Source of the DNA: an uncultured Armatimonadota bacterium
GTDB taxonomy: Bacteria > Armatimonadota > Fimbriimonadia > Fimbriimonadales > Fimbriimonadaceae
Assembly (NCBI GenBank): GCA_903904815.1
Contig: CAIVDU010000005.1
Location: forward strand, 173,399 to 237,398
Length of the DNA: 64,000 nt
Direction: 5' to 3'
The stretch's first letter is position 1. Each line of letters opens with the position of its first letter. Position numbers and translations under genes: made by a program. Shown here piece by piece: positions 1 through 8,256 of the stretch. The notes below the pieces were generated by a model, which was not told where the DNA came from, made no database searches, and was given only the letters and a program-made list of their open reading frames with translations.

Positions 1-230
1 GCGACGGTTGGATTGTCACCGTTTTTGACAACGACACGAACACGGTCGAAGAAGTGGTCGAAATTCTGATCAAGGCCACCTCGTGTACTTTGGCCGAGGC
101 CGAAATGGAAACCTGGGAAGTCCATCATCTTGGAAAATCCGTAGTGCACTACGGGCAAGAAACGGAATGCAAACGAACGGCGACCGTCATCTCCGAGATT
201 GGAATCCGAGTCGAAGTGTCGCAAGAATAG
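1..230 (+). CDS. clpS: ATP-dependent Clp protease adaptor ClpS, 3' part
   Basis: The window opens inside this gene; the reading frame begins at base 3 and runs to TAG at 228-230, giving the last 75 residues. The fragment reads as a ClpS core: a strand followed by a D-N-D turn (residues about 8-12 of the fragment), the helix with VEEVVEILIKAT, then a W-E-V-H-H-x-G-K-S-V segment matching the usual V-H-x-x-G-K-A-V motif, and a closing strand. ClpS binds the N-domain of ClpA or ClpC and delivers N-degron substrates. The asparagine-aspartate turn corresponds to the region that contacts the N-terminal residue of the substrate. The start codon lies outside the window. Recognition is by motif pattern only, but all family landmarks are in order. 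Confidence 0.8.
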   Translation, partial: DGWIVTVFDNDTNTVEEVVEILIKATSCTLAEAEMETWEVHHLGKSVVHYGQETECKRTATVISEIGIRVEVSQE

Positions 231-353
231 CGAAACCGCATCTCGTGTTCTCCGAGACGGCCGAACAATTGGCAGAAGCAGCGCAATTCGCGTGACGAGA
301 GTGATCCCTCAAGGCACCGTCAGCGTCGACTCTAACGTATTCAAATTACGCCT

Positions 354-1643
354 ATGATTTTCCACTCCTCCTGTTGGCGCTTCCGATCTTGTCTGCTACT
401 TGGGGCCCTTGCGTTCTTGGCGACGATGGCGTCAGCCCAAACCGTCGATGGAAAGCCCGAAATCAAGGCGGAGGTCATCTCCCGAGTGACCGATGAAATC
501 TCTCGTCGCGCTTTTGTTCCGGGGATCGATTTCACAAGACTGCCCAGTTTTTTGGAGTTGGAGAAGGCTAAGCTCGACTCGGCCGCCAATGACGAAGAGT
601 TCGCGAAGGCGATGAATGAAGCTCTGAGCAAATTCGGAGCCAGCCATATCGTCCTGTGGACCCCCAGAACCAGTGAGTCGCGCTCAACCGCATCTGCGGT
701 GGGAGTGGGGATCTCTTCACGATCGGTTCCCGAGGGCTTGATGATCGTACGTGTGGTGCCGGGAACGTCGGCGTCCGACGCCGGACTTGTACCGGGCGAC
801 ATGATCACCGAAGTCGAGGGCAAGAAGGTCGAAGGGATTCATGGCTTTACCGGCCCCGAGGGCACAACCGTCCAACTCACGGTCAAACGATCGGACGGGA
901 ACACGATGAAGCTGACCCTCACCCGCCAGAAGTTCTCGACGGTTCGAGAGGCCGAGTTCAGTTGGGTCGACCGCGACACCGCGAAGATCGCGCTTTACAC
1001 GTTCGACAACACCTACAGCCGCCCAGCGATCGACGATTACATGCAAAAGGCCATGTTCTCCAAGAACCTGATCATCGATCTACGCGACAACGGCGGCGGC
1101 GTGATCGCCAACCTTCAGCACTTCATCAGCTACCTTGTGCCCAGCAAGCAAGGCATTGGCACCTTCATCTCCCGGATCGCCCTCAAACGGTACGAGGACG
1201 CGACGCACGGTGACCCGAAGGACTTGGCGGCTGTTGCCAGCTTCACCACTTCCAAACTAACGCCGTTTTCGAATACCGGTGAGGTCTATAAGGGGCATGT
1301 CGTGGTCCTCATCAACGGCGCCTCCGGAAGCGCCTCCGAAATCGTGGCCGCGGGGCTGAAAGACACGATTGGAGCGGAAATCATCGGCTCAAAATCGGCC
1401 GGCGCAGTGCTCGTATCGATCCTGGTCCCGGCTGCGGATGGCTTTCTAATTCAATTCCCCCTGATGGATTACATCACCATCAAGGGCAAGCGGCTCGAAG
1501 GCAATGGAGTCATTCCAGACGTCGAGGCGAAGGACCCTCAGTTCCGGTTGCCGAATTCACCGGATGCATCCTTAGAGAAGGCGTTGGCTTACATCGATGA
1601 GCTTCGGCACACGGAAGAGCGCCTGGCCTCAATCAAGGGCTAG
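354..1643 (+). CDS. S41-family peptidase with PDZ domain, secreted
   Basis: A 429-residue protein with an N-terminal signal peptide (hydrophobic LLLGALAFLATMASA, cleavage near residue 28), a PDZ domain at about residues 115-195 with VVPGTSASDAGLVPGDMI, and an S41 peptidase core at about 205-400. The serine segment NGASGSASEI (residues 321-330) places the nucleophile at about Ser326. The lysine that completes the Ser-Lys dyad in CtpA/Prc enzymes would fall at residue 351, which is alanine here (SKSAGAVL); Lys347 is four residues earlier. The protein therefore fits the S41 branch with a TAG-type segment better than true CtpA, or has altered catalysis. It probably acts in the periplasm on misfolded or C-terminal substrates. 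It converges on the next gene with a 4-base overlap. Confidence 0.8.
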   Translation: MIFHSSCWRFRSCLLLGALAFLATMASAQTVDGKPEIKAEVISRVTDEISRRAFVPGIDFTRLPSFLELEKAKLDSAANDEEFAKAMNEALSKFGASHIVLWTPRTSESRSTASAVGVGISSRSVPEGLMIVRVVPGTSASDAGLVPGDMITEVEGKKVEGIHGFTGPEGTTVQLTVKRSDGNTMKLTLTRQKFSTVREAEFSWVDRDTAKIALYTFDNTYSRPAIDDYMQKAMFSKNLIIDLRDNGGGVIANLQHFISYLVPSKQGIGTFISRIALKRYEDATHGDPKDLAAVASFTTSKLTPFSNTGEVYKGHVVVLINGASGSASEIVAAGLKDTIGAEIIGSKSAGAVLVSILVPAADGFLIQFPLMDYITIKGKRLEGNGVIPDVEAKDPQFRLPNSPDASLEKALAYIDELRHTEERLASIKG

Positions 1644-2308
1644 AGCTTTTCGACCTTGAGAACGGGAAAGTGGCCGGTCTTCTCATAGGGCTGCTTCGCG
1701 AAGCTAAATCGTGAGTGCTTTAGGGGGCCATATGAGAAGCTCTTGCTGAAGGTCGATACGATCTTGCCCCCCACCAACGATTCGGAGGTGACGCTCTGAG
1801 GCAGATGGTCTGACTTTCGGAGAAAGATGGTGGTGTGGAGCGAGGGCGTGTCGGCCCGCACGATATCACAGGGCACTCCATTGGGGGCTACAAAGCCGTC
1901 TAGTCTCACCGTGGCGTCGACGAAAGCCTCCTCAAGGGGAACACGGCGAAACAGAAGCGCTCGGGTCACTACGTCGACTCGCCTTCCGGTCACCGTGGAA
2001 ACCACTTCCACTGCGCGGTGCCTTCGAATGGGTCCAGAAACGAACACGTGCTTCGCCCGATCTCGAACGTAGATGGTTTTGCCGTCGAATGCCCACAGCA
2101 AGGTTGGCTGATCTTCTCGAACTTTTTTGCCCAAGAGCTCTACGGTCGTGATGCCCTCGTCGGACTTGATCGTCATAACCCGCTTGTCCAGTGTAGAAAG
2201 CGCCGTTTCCATAGCCGCGATGACCGCTTGGCTCTTCCCCACGTAAGTAGGAGCTTTATGGGCGGGGGAACCCGTTTGAGTCACGAACAAAAACGCCAAG
2301 AAGGGCAT
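1640..2308 (-). CDS. exported protein, LolA/DUF2092-like fold
   Basis: A 222-residue protein starting at the ATG at 2308, directly ahead of a hydrophobic stretch MPFLAFLFVTQTGS that looks like a signal peptide. A TTG at 2338 in frame is less likely. The body has alternating strands typical of outer-membrane lipoprotein sorting (LolA-like) folds: a DGKTIYVRD strand, a long helix around ALLFRRVPLEEAFVD, and F-L-R-K-S-D-H-L-P-Q-S-V, the 'x-K-x-x-x-x-P' segment common in DUF2092 proteins, where a modelled residue pair leads into the last strands. It may carry a lipid or act as an envelope stress or regulatory factor. Family assignment is tentative. It overlaps the S41 gene by 4 bp in convergent orientation and starts 38 bp beyond the rpmF terminator. 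Confidence 0.5.
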   Translation of the reverse strand: MPFLAFLFVTQTGSPAHKAPTYVGKSQAVIAAMETALSTLDKRVMTIKSDEGITTVELLGKKVREDQPTLLWAFDGKTIYVRDRAKHVFVSGPIRRHRAVEVVSTVTGRRVDVVTRALLFRRVPLEEAFVDATVRLDGFVAPNGVPCDIVRADTPSLHTTIFLRKSDHLPQSVTSESLVGGKIVSTFSKSFSYGPLKHSRFSFAKQPYEKTGHFPVLKVEKL

Positions 2309-2345
2309 GCCAGAGAAGGTACCCACCGAGCGGGCCAAACATCAA

Positions 2346-2376
2346 ACGGCCCGTCGCGCATCGCGCGACGGGCCGT
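2346..2376 (-). terminator. hairpin terminator downstream of rpmG-rpmF
   Basis: A perfect 14-bp GC-rich inverted repeat (arms 2346-2359 and 2363-2376, 3-base loop) lies 30 bp past the rpmF stop codon. On the minus strand it is followed by a short T-containing stretch, TTTGATGTTT. It most likely ends the ribosomal protein transcript before the next minus-strand gene. Confidence 0.75.
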
Positions 2377-2406
2377 CTAAAAGGCTTCCCAACTTAGCGG
2401 AGGAGA

Positions 2407-2589
2407 TTAATCCTTGAAGCCGGGGAGGCGGCGACCTTTAAAGTAGCCGTCGGGAGTTGCGCAATGGCGCAGGAAATAGGGCTCACCACCGACCTGTCGG
2501 TTGCGCTGAATCTCAGGCATCTCGGCAGTGTAATGGGTTCGGCGGAGGGCCGTTCGCTGGTGACTGTGGCGTCTCTTAGGATTCGGCAT
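2407..2589 (-). CDS. rpmF: 50S ribosomal protein L32, zinc-independent form
   Basis: A 60-residue basic protein that begins MPNPKRRHSHQRTALRRTHY, the characteristic L32 N-terminus, and ends in a YFKGRRLPGF segment matching the usual Y-Y-K-G-R tail. The two CxxC zinc pairs of the common L32 are missing: only one cysteine is present (HCATPDGYF). It therefore belongs with the cysteine-poor L32 forms, as seen in Bacteroidetes. It is a structural protein of the large ribosomal subunit. It follows rpmG by 10 bp on the same strand, so the two are surely cotranscribed, and a strong hairpin follows at 2346-2376. Confidence 0.9.
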   Translation of the reverse strand: MPNPKRRHSHQRTALRRTHYTAEMPEIQRNRQVGGEPYFLRHCATPDGYFKGRRLPGFKD

Positions 2590-2599
2590 GGTGTCTCGG

Positions 2600-2767
2600 T
2601 TACTTCTTCTCTCGGTGGAGGGTGTGCTTACGAAGATTCTTGTTGTACTTCATAAGCTCAAGTCGCCCCTGGGTGTTGCGCTTGTTCTTCGTGGTCGTGT
2701 AGTAATTCTTTCCGTCTTCCGTGCACACGACACGAATGATCTCTCGGGCTTCTGATTTCTTCGCCAT
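2600..2767 (-). CDS. rpmG: 50S ribosomal protein L33
   Basis: This 55-codon gene starts with ATG at 2767 and stops with TAA at 2600-2602. Its product begins [18 protein letters not shown], continues with [22 protein letters not shown] and ends [11 protein letters not shown], which is the classical L33 pattern including the K-Y-x-x-x-L-R-K-H-T-x-H-x-E-x-K end. Like the neighbouring L32 it lacks the four zinc cysteines (one Cys only), so both small subunit-interface proteins are zinc-free forms. It is the first gene of the rpmG-rpmF pair; the promoter should lie in the AT-richer stretch around 2770-2850. Confidence 0.92.
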   Translation of the reverse strand: MAKKSEAREIIRVVCTEDGKNYYTTTKNKRNTQGRLELMKYNKNLRKHTLHREKK

Positions 2768-2982
2768 GGGGGCCTTCGCTGAAAACGGGGAATCCGCTCT
2801 AAACAGCCTAACGATTATGAACTAACGGAGTTCCGTTGCGCAACCCCTAGTTCGTCAGGATGTCCTGCTTGTTACCAAGGGGCAAACATGGTTTGCGTCT
2901 TCTCCCCTCAGTTCCGTCCCTCGTTTGTACCCTAAACGGCCCGCCTGCAGTCGGCGGGACTGGAATCTCTCTTCAGAGGCTG

Positions 2983-2988
2983 TATAAT
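2983..2988 (+). promoter_or_regulatory. consensus -10 box for tRNA-Leu
   Basis: TATAAT at 2983-2988 matches the sigma-70 -10 consensus exactly and ends 10 bp before the tRNA. No convincing -35 hexamer is visible 16-18 bp upstream. Confidence 0.6.
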
Positions 2989-2998
2989 CGATCCATTC

Positions 2999-3079
2999 GC
3001 CCGGGTGGTGAAATGGTAGACACAGAGGACTTAAAATCCTTTGACTTCGGTCGTGCGGGTTCGAGTCCCGCCCCGGGCA
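2999..3079 (+). tRNA. tRNA-Leu (anticodon TAA)
   Basis: All cloverleaf parts can be paired by eye: acceptor stem 2999-3005 with 3072-3078 (seven G-C/C-G pairs), anticodon stem 3025-3029 with 3037-3041 around a loop with anticodon TAA at 3032-3034, a long variable arm typical of class II tRNAs, and a T arm 3055-3059/3067-3071 with the loop TTCGAGT. The discriminator base is A at 3079, as expected for leucine. CCA is not encoded. It reads UUA/UUG codons. A perfect TATAAT box lies just upstream, and pcp begins 24 bp downstream. Confidence 0.96.
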
Positions 3080-3102
3080 CTCCCCACCAACTGGTTCAGC
3101 CA

Positions 3103-3648
3103 ATGCTCAATGACCGATACTCGAACATCTTCGTGACGGGTTTCGGTCCGTTTGGCAATGTCGTCGAAAATCCCTCCAGCAAGCTGGCTAGCACCTCCGG
3201 GGCTCGATTCCAAATATTGGAGGTTTCCTTCGAGGCAGTTGACCGGTTTCTGAATGAACTCGATCCGAACAGCTTTGAAATCCTCTTTTTGATGGGAGTT
3301 GCCGCGGACCGCGACAACCTCTCGACGGAAATGTTTGGCAGGAACTTCTCCGGACGCCATCCCGACGTGACCGGAAACGTAAGGTTCGGACCGATTGATT
3401 CATCGGGGATTCTTCTGTTACCCACCACGCTCTGGACAGCCCATGAGGTCGCAGACTGGATCGTTGAGCTTCCGGTAAGAACGAGCTACGATGCGGGGGA
3501 GTACCTCTGCAACTACATCTACTACCGCGCTTTGGAAAAATTCCCGAGTAAGCGCGTCGGATTTCTTCACGTTCCGTCGGAACAGAAACTCGCGCTATCG
3601 GCGCAAGCCATGGCCCTGACGCGAATTCTTGACGACATTACGAGCTGA
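3103..3648 (+). CDS. pcp: pyroglutamyl-peptidase I (C15 family)
   Basis: A 181-residue protein starting at the ATG at 3103; the open frame extends upstream through the tRNA gene, so that extension is not real. It opens with the family hallmark FVTGFGPFGNVVENPSS. The catalytic triad can be placed: Glu76 in STEMFGRN, Cys136 in DAGEYLCN and His156 in FLHVPSEQ, matching Glu81, Cys144 and His168 of the Bacillus enzyme. It is slightly shorter than the usual 200-215 residues. The enzyme removes N-terminal pyroglutamate from peptides in the cytoplasm. It sits 24 bp behind tRNA-Leu and may share its transcript. Confidence 0.88.
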   Translation: MLNDRYSNIFVTGFGPFGNVVENPSSKLASTSGARFQILEVSFEAVDRFLNELDPNSFEILFLMGVAADRDNLSTEMFGRNFSGRHPDVTGNVRFGPIDSSGILLLPTTLWTAHEVADWIVELPVRTSYDAGEYLCNYIYYRALEKFPSKRVGFLHVPSEQKLALSAQAMALTRILDDITS

Positions 3649-3673
3649 GCGGCTTGCCTAGCGCCCGCGAGGT

Positions 3674-4093
3674 TCAGGGAAGATCTTCAGAGATGTCTCG
3701 ATGGGTGCTTTCGGGAAGAGCCAACGGCTGAGCATCCAAATCCAACTCTTGCTCATGCTCTAAGGGCCATAGTTCAAAAGGCCCCTTATCCGAGTCCGTG
3801 ACGACTCCTTCTTCCGAGACGTACAGAACCGAGTAGGACCAGTAACCCGCAACGAGTTGCCCGTCCCACCGCCCGTCGTAGTGGGTCACCAGGGCCTTGT
3901 AGCGCTTCTCTACCATGAATCGGTGGAACTCTGGGAAATACTCCCCATCGATAGAGAAAGCGCCGTCTACGTCCGTTCCACGGCCTGCAATGGCGTTCCC
4001 TACGAACGAGAGCGAGACCGACATCGTTCCACGACGGCGGCCTTGCACGAAGAAGCCTTTCCACGGCCCAGAGAGGGTGCGAATGTCGCGCAC
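3674..4093 (-). CDS. conserved hypothetical protein
   Basis: A 139-residue acidic protein without signal peptide or membrane segment. It is strand-rich in the first two thirds: a GPWKGFFVQ strand, a MSVSLSFVGNAIAGRGTD segment, then VDGAFSIDGEY and YDGRWDGQLVAGYWS. The repeating G-rich turns and aromatic strands look like a small beta barrel or lipocalin-like fold. The tail is proline- and glutamate-rich. I recognise no family. It converges with pcp (25 bp between stops) and lies upstream of nothing on its own strand that suggests a function. Confidence 0.6.
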   Translation of the reverse strand: MRDIRTLSGPWKGFFVQGRRRGTMSVSLSFVGNAIAGRGTDVDGAFSIDGEYFPEFHRFMVEKRYKALVTHYDGRWDGQLVAGYWSYSVLYVSEEGVVTDSDKGPFELWPLEHEQELDLDAQPLALPESTHRDISEDLP

Positions 4094-4160
4094 GAGAGAA
4101 GGATAACAGACCTAGTGATCAAAGGTTCTTCGCAGCCCTGCTTCCGGGCTGCAAGCCGCC

Positions 4161-5042
4161 CTAAAGGAAGGCCCTTGCGTTTGTGAGGCTGCGGGGTACC
4201 GCCGTGAATGGATCTTCCTCACCTTCGTATTCAAGGCTGAGCCACCCATCAAACGCCGCTTCTTTCAGGGCTTTGATGCAAGCGCCCAGATTTACGTCAC
4301 CCTCCCCAAGCGCAATTCCGACGTACCGACTGCCGTCAAGCGCCGTATAGGCAAATCCTTCGTGTCCCTCAGGCTCCTTCTTAAAGTCCTTGAAATGAAC
4401 CATATTTGCCAAGGACGCCACCTGCTGGATCGCCTCGTGGCTGGGTTGGTTGACCAGGATAAAGTTTCCGGTATCGGGATTTGCTCCCAGAACATCGGTT
4501 TCGCTACGCGCCCGCACGTCGTCGATGAGGCCCCTGACCTGATCGCCGCGTCCGGCCAAGGTTCCGTGATTCTCGAGGGCCAGCCTGATACCCCGAGCCG
4601 CCGCGTATTCGCTAGCCAGAGCCAAGCCTTCCACGATCCACTCTCGGGCCTGGTCGAACGTGATCCCTTCCGCCACATCGCCAGCAAAAACTCGTACGAC
4701 TCCCGCACCATAGTCGAGGGCCTCGTCGACTCCAAACGTGATCTTTGCGAACTCGGCTTCGCGCGCGGCGGGTTCCACCTTGGCAAAGTTCTGAGCAATG
4801 CTGAAGATGGGAACCGGTAACCCCGTCTCGGCCAGAGCCGCCTTGATCGCCGACTTGCGGGGAGCCAGATATTCCGGTTCGAACGACATCAGTCGATCGG
4901 TGTTCGGCTCGTTGTAGAAAAAATCGAGGAGTTCGACGCCCTCTGCTCCCGCGCGCTTCGCTTCACGAATGAACGCGGCAACGTCGAAATTGCCATTGCG
5001 CCAGGTGTGGAAGTACGACCACATGCTGACGGCGAGGTGCAC
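4161..5042 (-). CDS. sugar phosphate isomerase/epimerase, xylose-isomerase-like TIM barrel
   Basis: A 293-residue protein. The GTG at 5042 shares its first G with the TAG stop of nuoN (TAGTG), which suggests translational coupling; an ATG at 5024 is the alternative start. Typical AP-endonuclease-2/xylose-isomerase barrel motifs are visible: EGVELLDFFYN (second strand), ALENHG (metal-binding Glu), ANPDTGNF (metal-binding Asp), MVHFKDFK (His-Lys strand) and LSLEYEGEED (final Glu). Such enzymes isomerise or epimerise sugars or inositols with a divalent metal. It ends the nuo operon, which may be simple read-through placement rather than a functional link. The exact substrate cannot be told from sequence. 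Confidence 0.75.
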   Translation of the reverse strand: MHLAVSMWSYFHTWRNGNFDVAAFIREAKRAGAEGVELLDFFYNEPNTDRLMSFEPEYLAPRKSAIKAALAETGLPVPIFSIAQNFAKVEPAAREAEFAKITFGVDEALDYGAGVVRVFAGDVAEGITFDQAREWIVEGLALASEYAAARGIRLALENHGTLAGRGDQVRGLIDDVRARSETDVLGANPDTGNFILVNQPSHEAIQQVASLANMVHFKDFKKEPEGHEGFAYTALDGSRYVGIALGEGDVNLGACIKALKEAAFDGWLSLEYEGEEDPFTAVPRSLTNARAFL

Positions 5043-6511
5043 TAGTGCGCCCCACCAATCACTGATAGCACGGGACCGGCAAAGATTCCCACAAAAAGGA
5101 CGCCAATCGCGCATGCCGCGCAAGCAACCGCCACTCCGCCTTTCAACGGCGACAGTCGTAACTCGGACGCTTCATCTCCAGCGGCAAATACCGCCTTGAC
5201 GAGTCCGAGATAGTAATACACGCTAATCACCGAATTCACGGCAAGACAGACCACCAGGAGGGTGAGGCCAGATTGCAGACCATCCTTGACGATGAACAGC
5301 TTTCCAAGGAATCCTGCCGTGCCAGGGAATCCCATGAGCGAGGCGGCCAGGAGCGTGAGGATGATCGCTGCTGCCGGAGAACGCTGGTACAAGCCGCGCA
5401 GGTCCGAGAACTTTGTGCCTTCTGAGCCGTTCCTCGTTGCCAGCGTGAGAACAGCGAACGCTCCGATCGTGGTCAGCGAGTACCCAAGCAGATAGAACAC
5501 GATCGTCGTCGTCGATGTTTCCGCTGGGTGGGCGCCCCGAGCGATCACCGCGACAAGGAGATAGCCAGCGTTCGCAATGGACGAGTAACCGAGCATCCGC
5601 TTCACGTCCGTCTGACGGAGCGCGACCAAATTTCCGTAGGTCATGGTCAACACGCCGATGGCGGTGAGAGCCGGTATCCACATTTCGTGAATCGCCGCAT
5701 AAGCAATGAGGATTCGGGAGAGGGCGGCAAACGCGGCAATCTTGCTCACGGATGCCATATACGCGGTGACGTTCGTCGGGGCTCCCTGATAGACGTCCGG
5801 CGTCCAGAGATGGAACGGAACCAGGCTCAGCTTGAATCCGAGGCCGATGAGCATCAATCCAAGTCCGAACAACAAGAGTTGCGTCGAGGAGCCATGGCTG
5901 TGGGCGAGCGCGCTGTTGACGTAAACCAGATTGAGACTGCCAGTCGCTCCGTAGACGAATGCGATGCCGTAGAGGAGGAACCCGCTCGCAAATCCGCCCA
6001 AGAGGAAGTACTTCAGAGCGGACTCTTCTGACTTCTCTTCCGCCCGGCTAAGTCCAGCGAGCACGTACAGCGAGATCGAAAGGATCTCAAGCCCTACAAA
6101 CATCACCAACAGGCTCTCGGTGGATGACATGATCATCGCGCCGGTCGCCGACCAGAGAATCAGCGGATAGAACTCACCATGGGCAATACGCTTGTCGCGC
6201 ATGTACCCTTCGCTAAACAAGATCGTGAGCGCGGTGGCCAGGATGATGACGATGTGAATACCGGAGGCGAAGGCGTCTCTCTCGACCATCTTGTTGAAGG
6301 TCGTGTACTCGGAGAGCCCGAGTTGGTAAACGCAGGTGACGAGGGCAATGCCGAGACCAATCAGGGAAACCCAGATAGTGGTCCGCTTGTCTCGCCCGTT
6401 CCCGAACATCTCGGTAACCAAGGCAACGATCCCCGCAAGGGCGACGAACACGACTGGAGCAATCGTCGCGAAATCGATCTCGGGGACAGGAAATTGAAAA
6501 GCTTGATGCAA
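5042..6511 (-). CDS. nuoN: NADH-quinone oxidoreductase subunit N
   Basis: A 489-residue membrane protein with about 14 hydrophobic segments. It carries the Mrp-type antiporter signature: LLVMFVGLEILSISLYVL with the conserved membrane Glu, PFHLWTPDVYQGAPTNVTAY with the conserved His/Trp, and KRMLGYSSIANAGYLLVA with the proton-path Lys. It is one of the three proton-pumping modules of complex I in the cytoplasmic membrane. It lies 29 bp after nuoM and overlaps the next gene by a single base (TAGTG). Confidence 0.95.
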   Translation of the reverse strand: MHQAFQFPVPEIDFATIAPVVFVALAGIVALVTEMFGNGRDKRTTIWVSLIGLGIALVTCVYQLGLSEYTTFNKMVERDAFASGIHIVIILATALTILFSEGYMRDKRIAHGEFYPLILWSATGAMIMSSTESLLVMFVGLEILSISLYVLAGLSRAEEKSEESALKYFLLGGFASGFLLYGIAFVYGATGSLNLVYVNSALAHSHGSSTQLLLFGLGLMLIGLGFKLSLVPFHLWTPDVYQGAPTNVTAYMASVSKIAAFAALSRILIAYAAIHEMWIPALTAIGVLTMTYGNLVALRQTDVKRMLGYSSIANAGYLLVAVIARGAHPAETSTTTIVFYLLGYSLTTIGAFAVLTLATRNGSEGTKFSDLRGLYQRSPAAAIILTLLAASLMGFPGTAGFLGKLFIVKDGLQSGLTLLVVCLAVNSVISVYYYLGLVKAVFAAGDEASELRLSPLKGGVAVACAACAIGVLFVGIFAGPVLSVIGGAH

Positions 6512-6540
6512 GGGCTTAGGTTCTCCGGAAGATTAGGAAT

Positions 6541-8256
6541 TCACTCCGAGGCTGAGGCGGTTGCCGTCGACACTTGGTGGTCCAGGACAAATCGGATGTT
6601 CGAAGGGGCCACGACGGAAAGGGCTTTGATCGGCTGACCGATCTCTCTCTTTTCGTCGACTTTAACCAGCGCACCACGATCCGGTTGCGATCCCTCCACG
6701 TCGATTTCGAGCGACGGGTCACCCCAAACGGGACGAGATCCGACCGGGTTGATCGCCATGAGTCTGGCCGCCTGGGCACTTGCCTCCATCGGCTTGGTAA
6801 AGGTGGAAGGATAGAGACCACCCCAAAGAATCAGTACGACGAGGAGTGAGACCACTGAAACTTCCCAAGGCTTCAAATCCTTGAGTCTTAGGTTTAGAGG
6901 GTTGGCGTTCGGACCGTAGAAAATCTGCTGGAACATGTACAGCAAATAAGCGGCGGCTAGGATCACGCCTACGCCCGCGGCGGCCGCGTAACCTGCGTTG
7001 AGTCCGAACTGACCGGCATAGCCTGATTCGAACGTGCCGAGCAGAGCCATGAATTCGCCGACAAAGCCGTTCGTACCGGGCAAGCCGACGCTTGCCAGCA
7101 TCGAAAGCAGGAACAGCGCGGCGAACACCGGCATTTGGCTCTTGAGGCCCCCAAGGGCTGAGAACTCCGTGGTTCCTCTACGAACGAACAGGAATCCGAC
7201 GAGCAAGAAGAGCGCGGAAGTCGTGACGCCGTGATTGATCTGCTGGTAGCTGCCGCCGACGATTCCCGTGAAACTCAAAGAGAAGATCCCGAGCAGGATG
7301 AAACCCATGTGCGAAAGCGACGAATAGGCGAGGAGACGACGCAGATCGGTTTGCACCGCCGCCACGATCGCACCATAGAGAATGCTGACCACGGCAAGCC
7401 CCATCAGGATCGGGGCTTGAGTCTGGACCACCTCAGGAAAGAGCGGAAGCACGAACCTGAGAAGACCAAAGGTTCCGAGCTTGACCATCGCGCTTGAGAG
7501 GATCGGACCCACGATCGGAGCCTCGGCGTAGGTGTCGGCGATCCAGGTGTGGAACGGGAACGCCGGAGTCTTCACGAGGAACGCAATCGCGAACGCCCAG
7601 AACACCCACGTTTCTAGTTGCAGGTTCCCTTTCCAAAGGGTTCCCGCCGCCGCCACGTTTTGAAGATCTACCAAGTCGTAGTCGCTGACGTTGACCAGAT
7701 GATGCATCTGAGCCGAGATCGCGACCATGCCAACGAGCATGAAGATCGAACCACCAAACGTGTAGATCAGAAACTTGTTAGCCGCAGCGTTTCGTTTTTC
7801 TCCACCCCAGTTATTGACCAGCAACCACATCGGGATAAGGGTGGCCTCGAAGAACGTAAAGAACGAGATAAGGTCCAACGAAAGAAAGCTGCCCAACATC
7901 GCCGCTTCGAGAACCAAGATGAGCGCGAGGAACGACTTGGTTCGTACGTTGACATAGAAGCCGTACGCCAACGAGATCAAGGTCAACAGCGTCGTGAGAA
8001 CTACGAGCCAAATCGACAGTCCATCGACGCCGACGTGGTACCGAATGCCGAGGTCGGCGACCCAGACGAATCTCTCTTGAAGTTGGAGGTGGAACGTGTT
8101 GCTCTTAAACTGGGCCAGAACGGCAAGGCTAAGGGCGAAAGCGACCCCGGCAAAGCCGAAGCTGACTCTCCGGGCCAACTGATTGTCGGCGGGCAACAGC
8201 GCCAGGACGATCGCGCCGAGGATGGGGACCAGGATGAGGATGGAGAGAATTCCCAT
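6541..8256 (-). CDS. nuoM: NADH-quinone oxidoreductase subunit M
   Basis: A 571-residue membrane protein with the NuoM pattern: DLISFFTFFEATLIPMW (conserved Glu144-type residue), FLVKTPAFPFHTWIADTYAEAP, SSAMVKLGTFGLLRF and RRLLAYSSLSHMGF. It is longer than E. coli NuoM (509) because of a hydrophilic C-terminal tail of about 75 residues after the last membrane segment (residues about 495-571), rich in Asp, Glu and Lys. It is a proton-translocating subunit. The start codon overlaps the nuoL stop as TAATG, showing tight coupling. Confidence 0.95.
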   Translation of the reverse strand: MGILSILILVPILGAIVLALLPADNQLARRVSFGFAGVAFALSLAVLAQFKSNTFHLQLQERFVWVADLGIRYHVGVDGLSIWLVVLTTLLTLISLAYGFYVNVRTKSFLALILVLEAAMLGSFLSLDLISFFTFFEATLIPMWLLVNNWGGEKRNAAANKFLIYTFGGSIFMLVGMVAISAQMHHLVNVSDYDLVDLQNVAAAGTLWKGNLQLETWVFWAFAIAFLVKTPAFPFHTWIADTYAEAPIVGPILSSAMVKLGTFGLLRFVLPLFPEVVQTQAPILMGLAVVSILYGAIVAAVQTDLRRLLAYSSLSHMGFILLGIFSLSFTGIVGGSYQQINHGVTTSALFLLVGFLFVRRGTTEFSALGGLKSQMPVFAALFLLSMLASVGLPGTNGFVGEFMALLGTFESGYAGQFGLNAGYAAAAGVGVILAAAYLLYMFQQIFYGPNANPLNLRLKDLKPWEVSVVSLLVVLILWGGLYPSTFTKPMEASAQAARLMAINPVGSRPVWGDPSLEIDVEGSQPDRGALVKVDEKREIGQPIKALSVVAPSNIRFVLDHQVSTATASASE

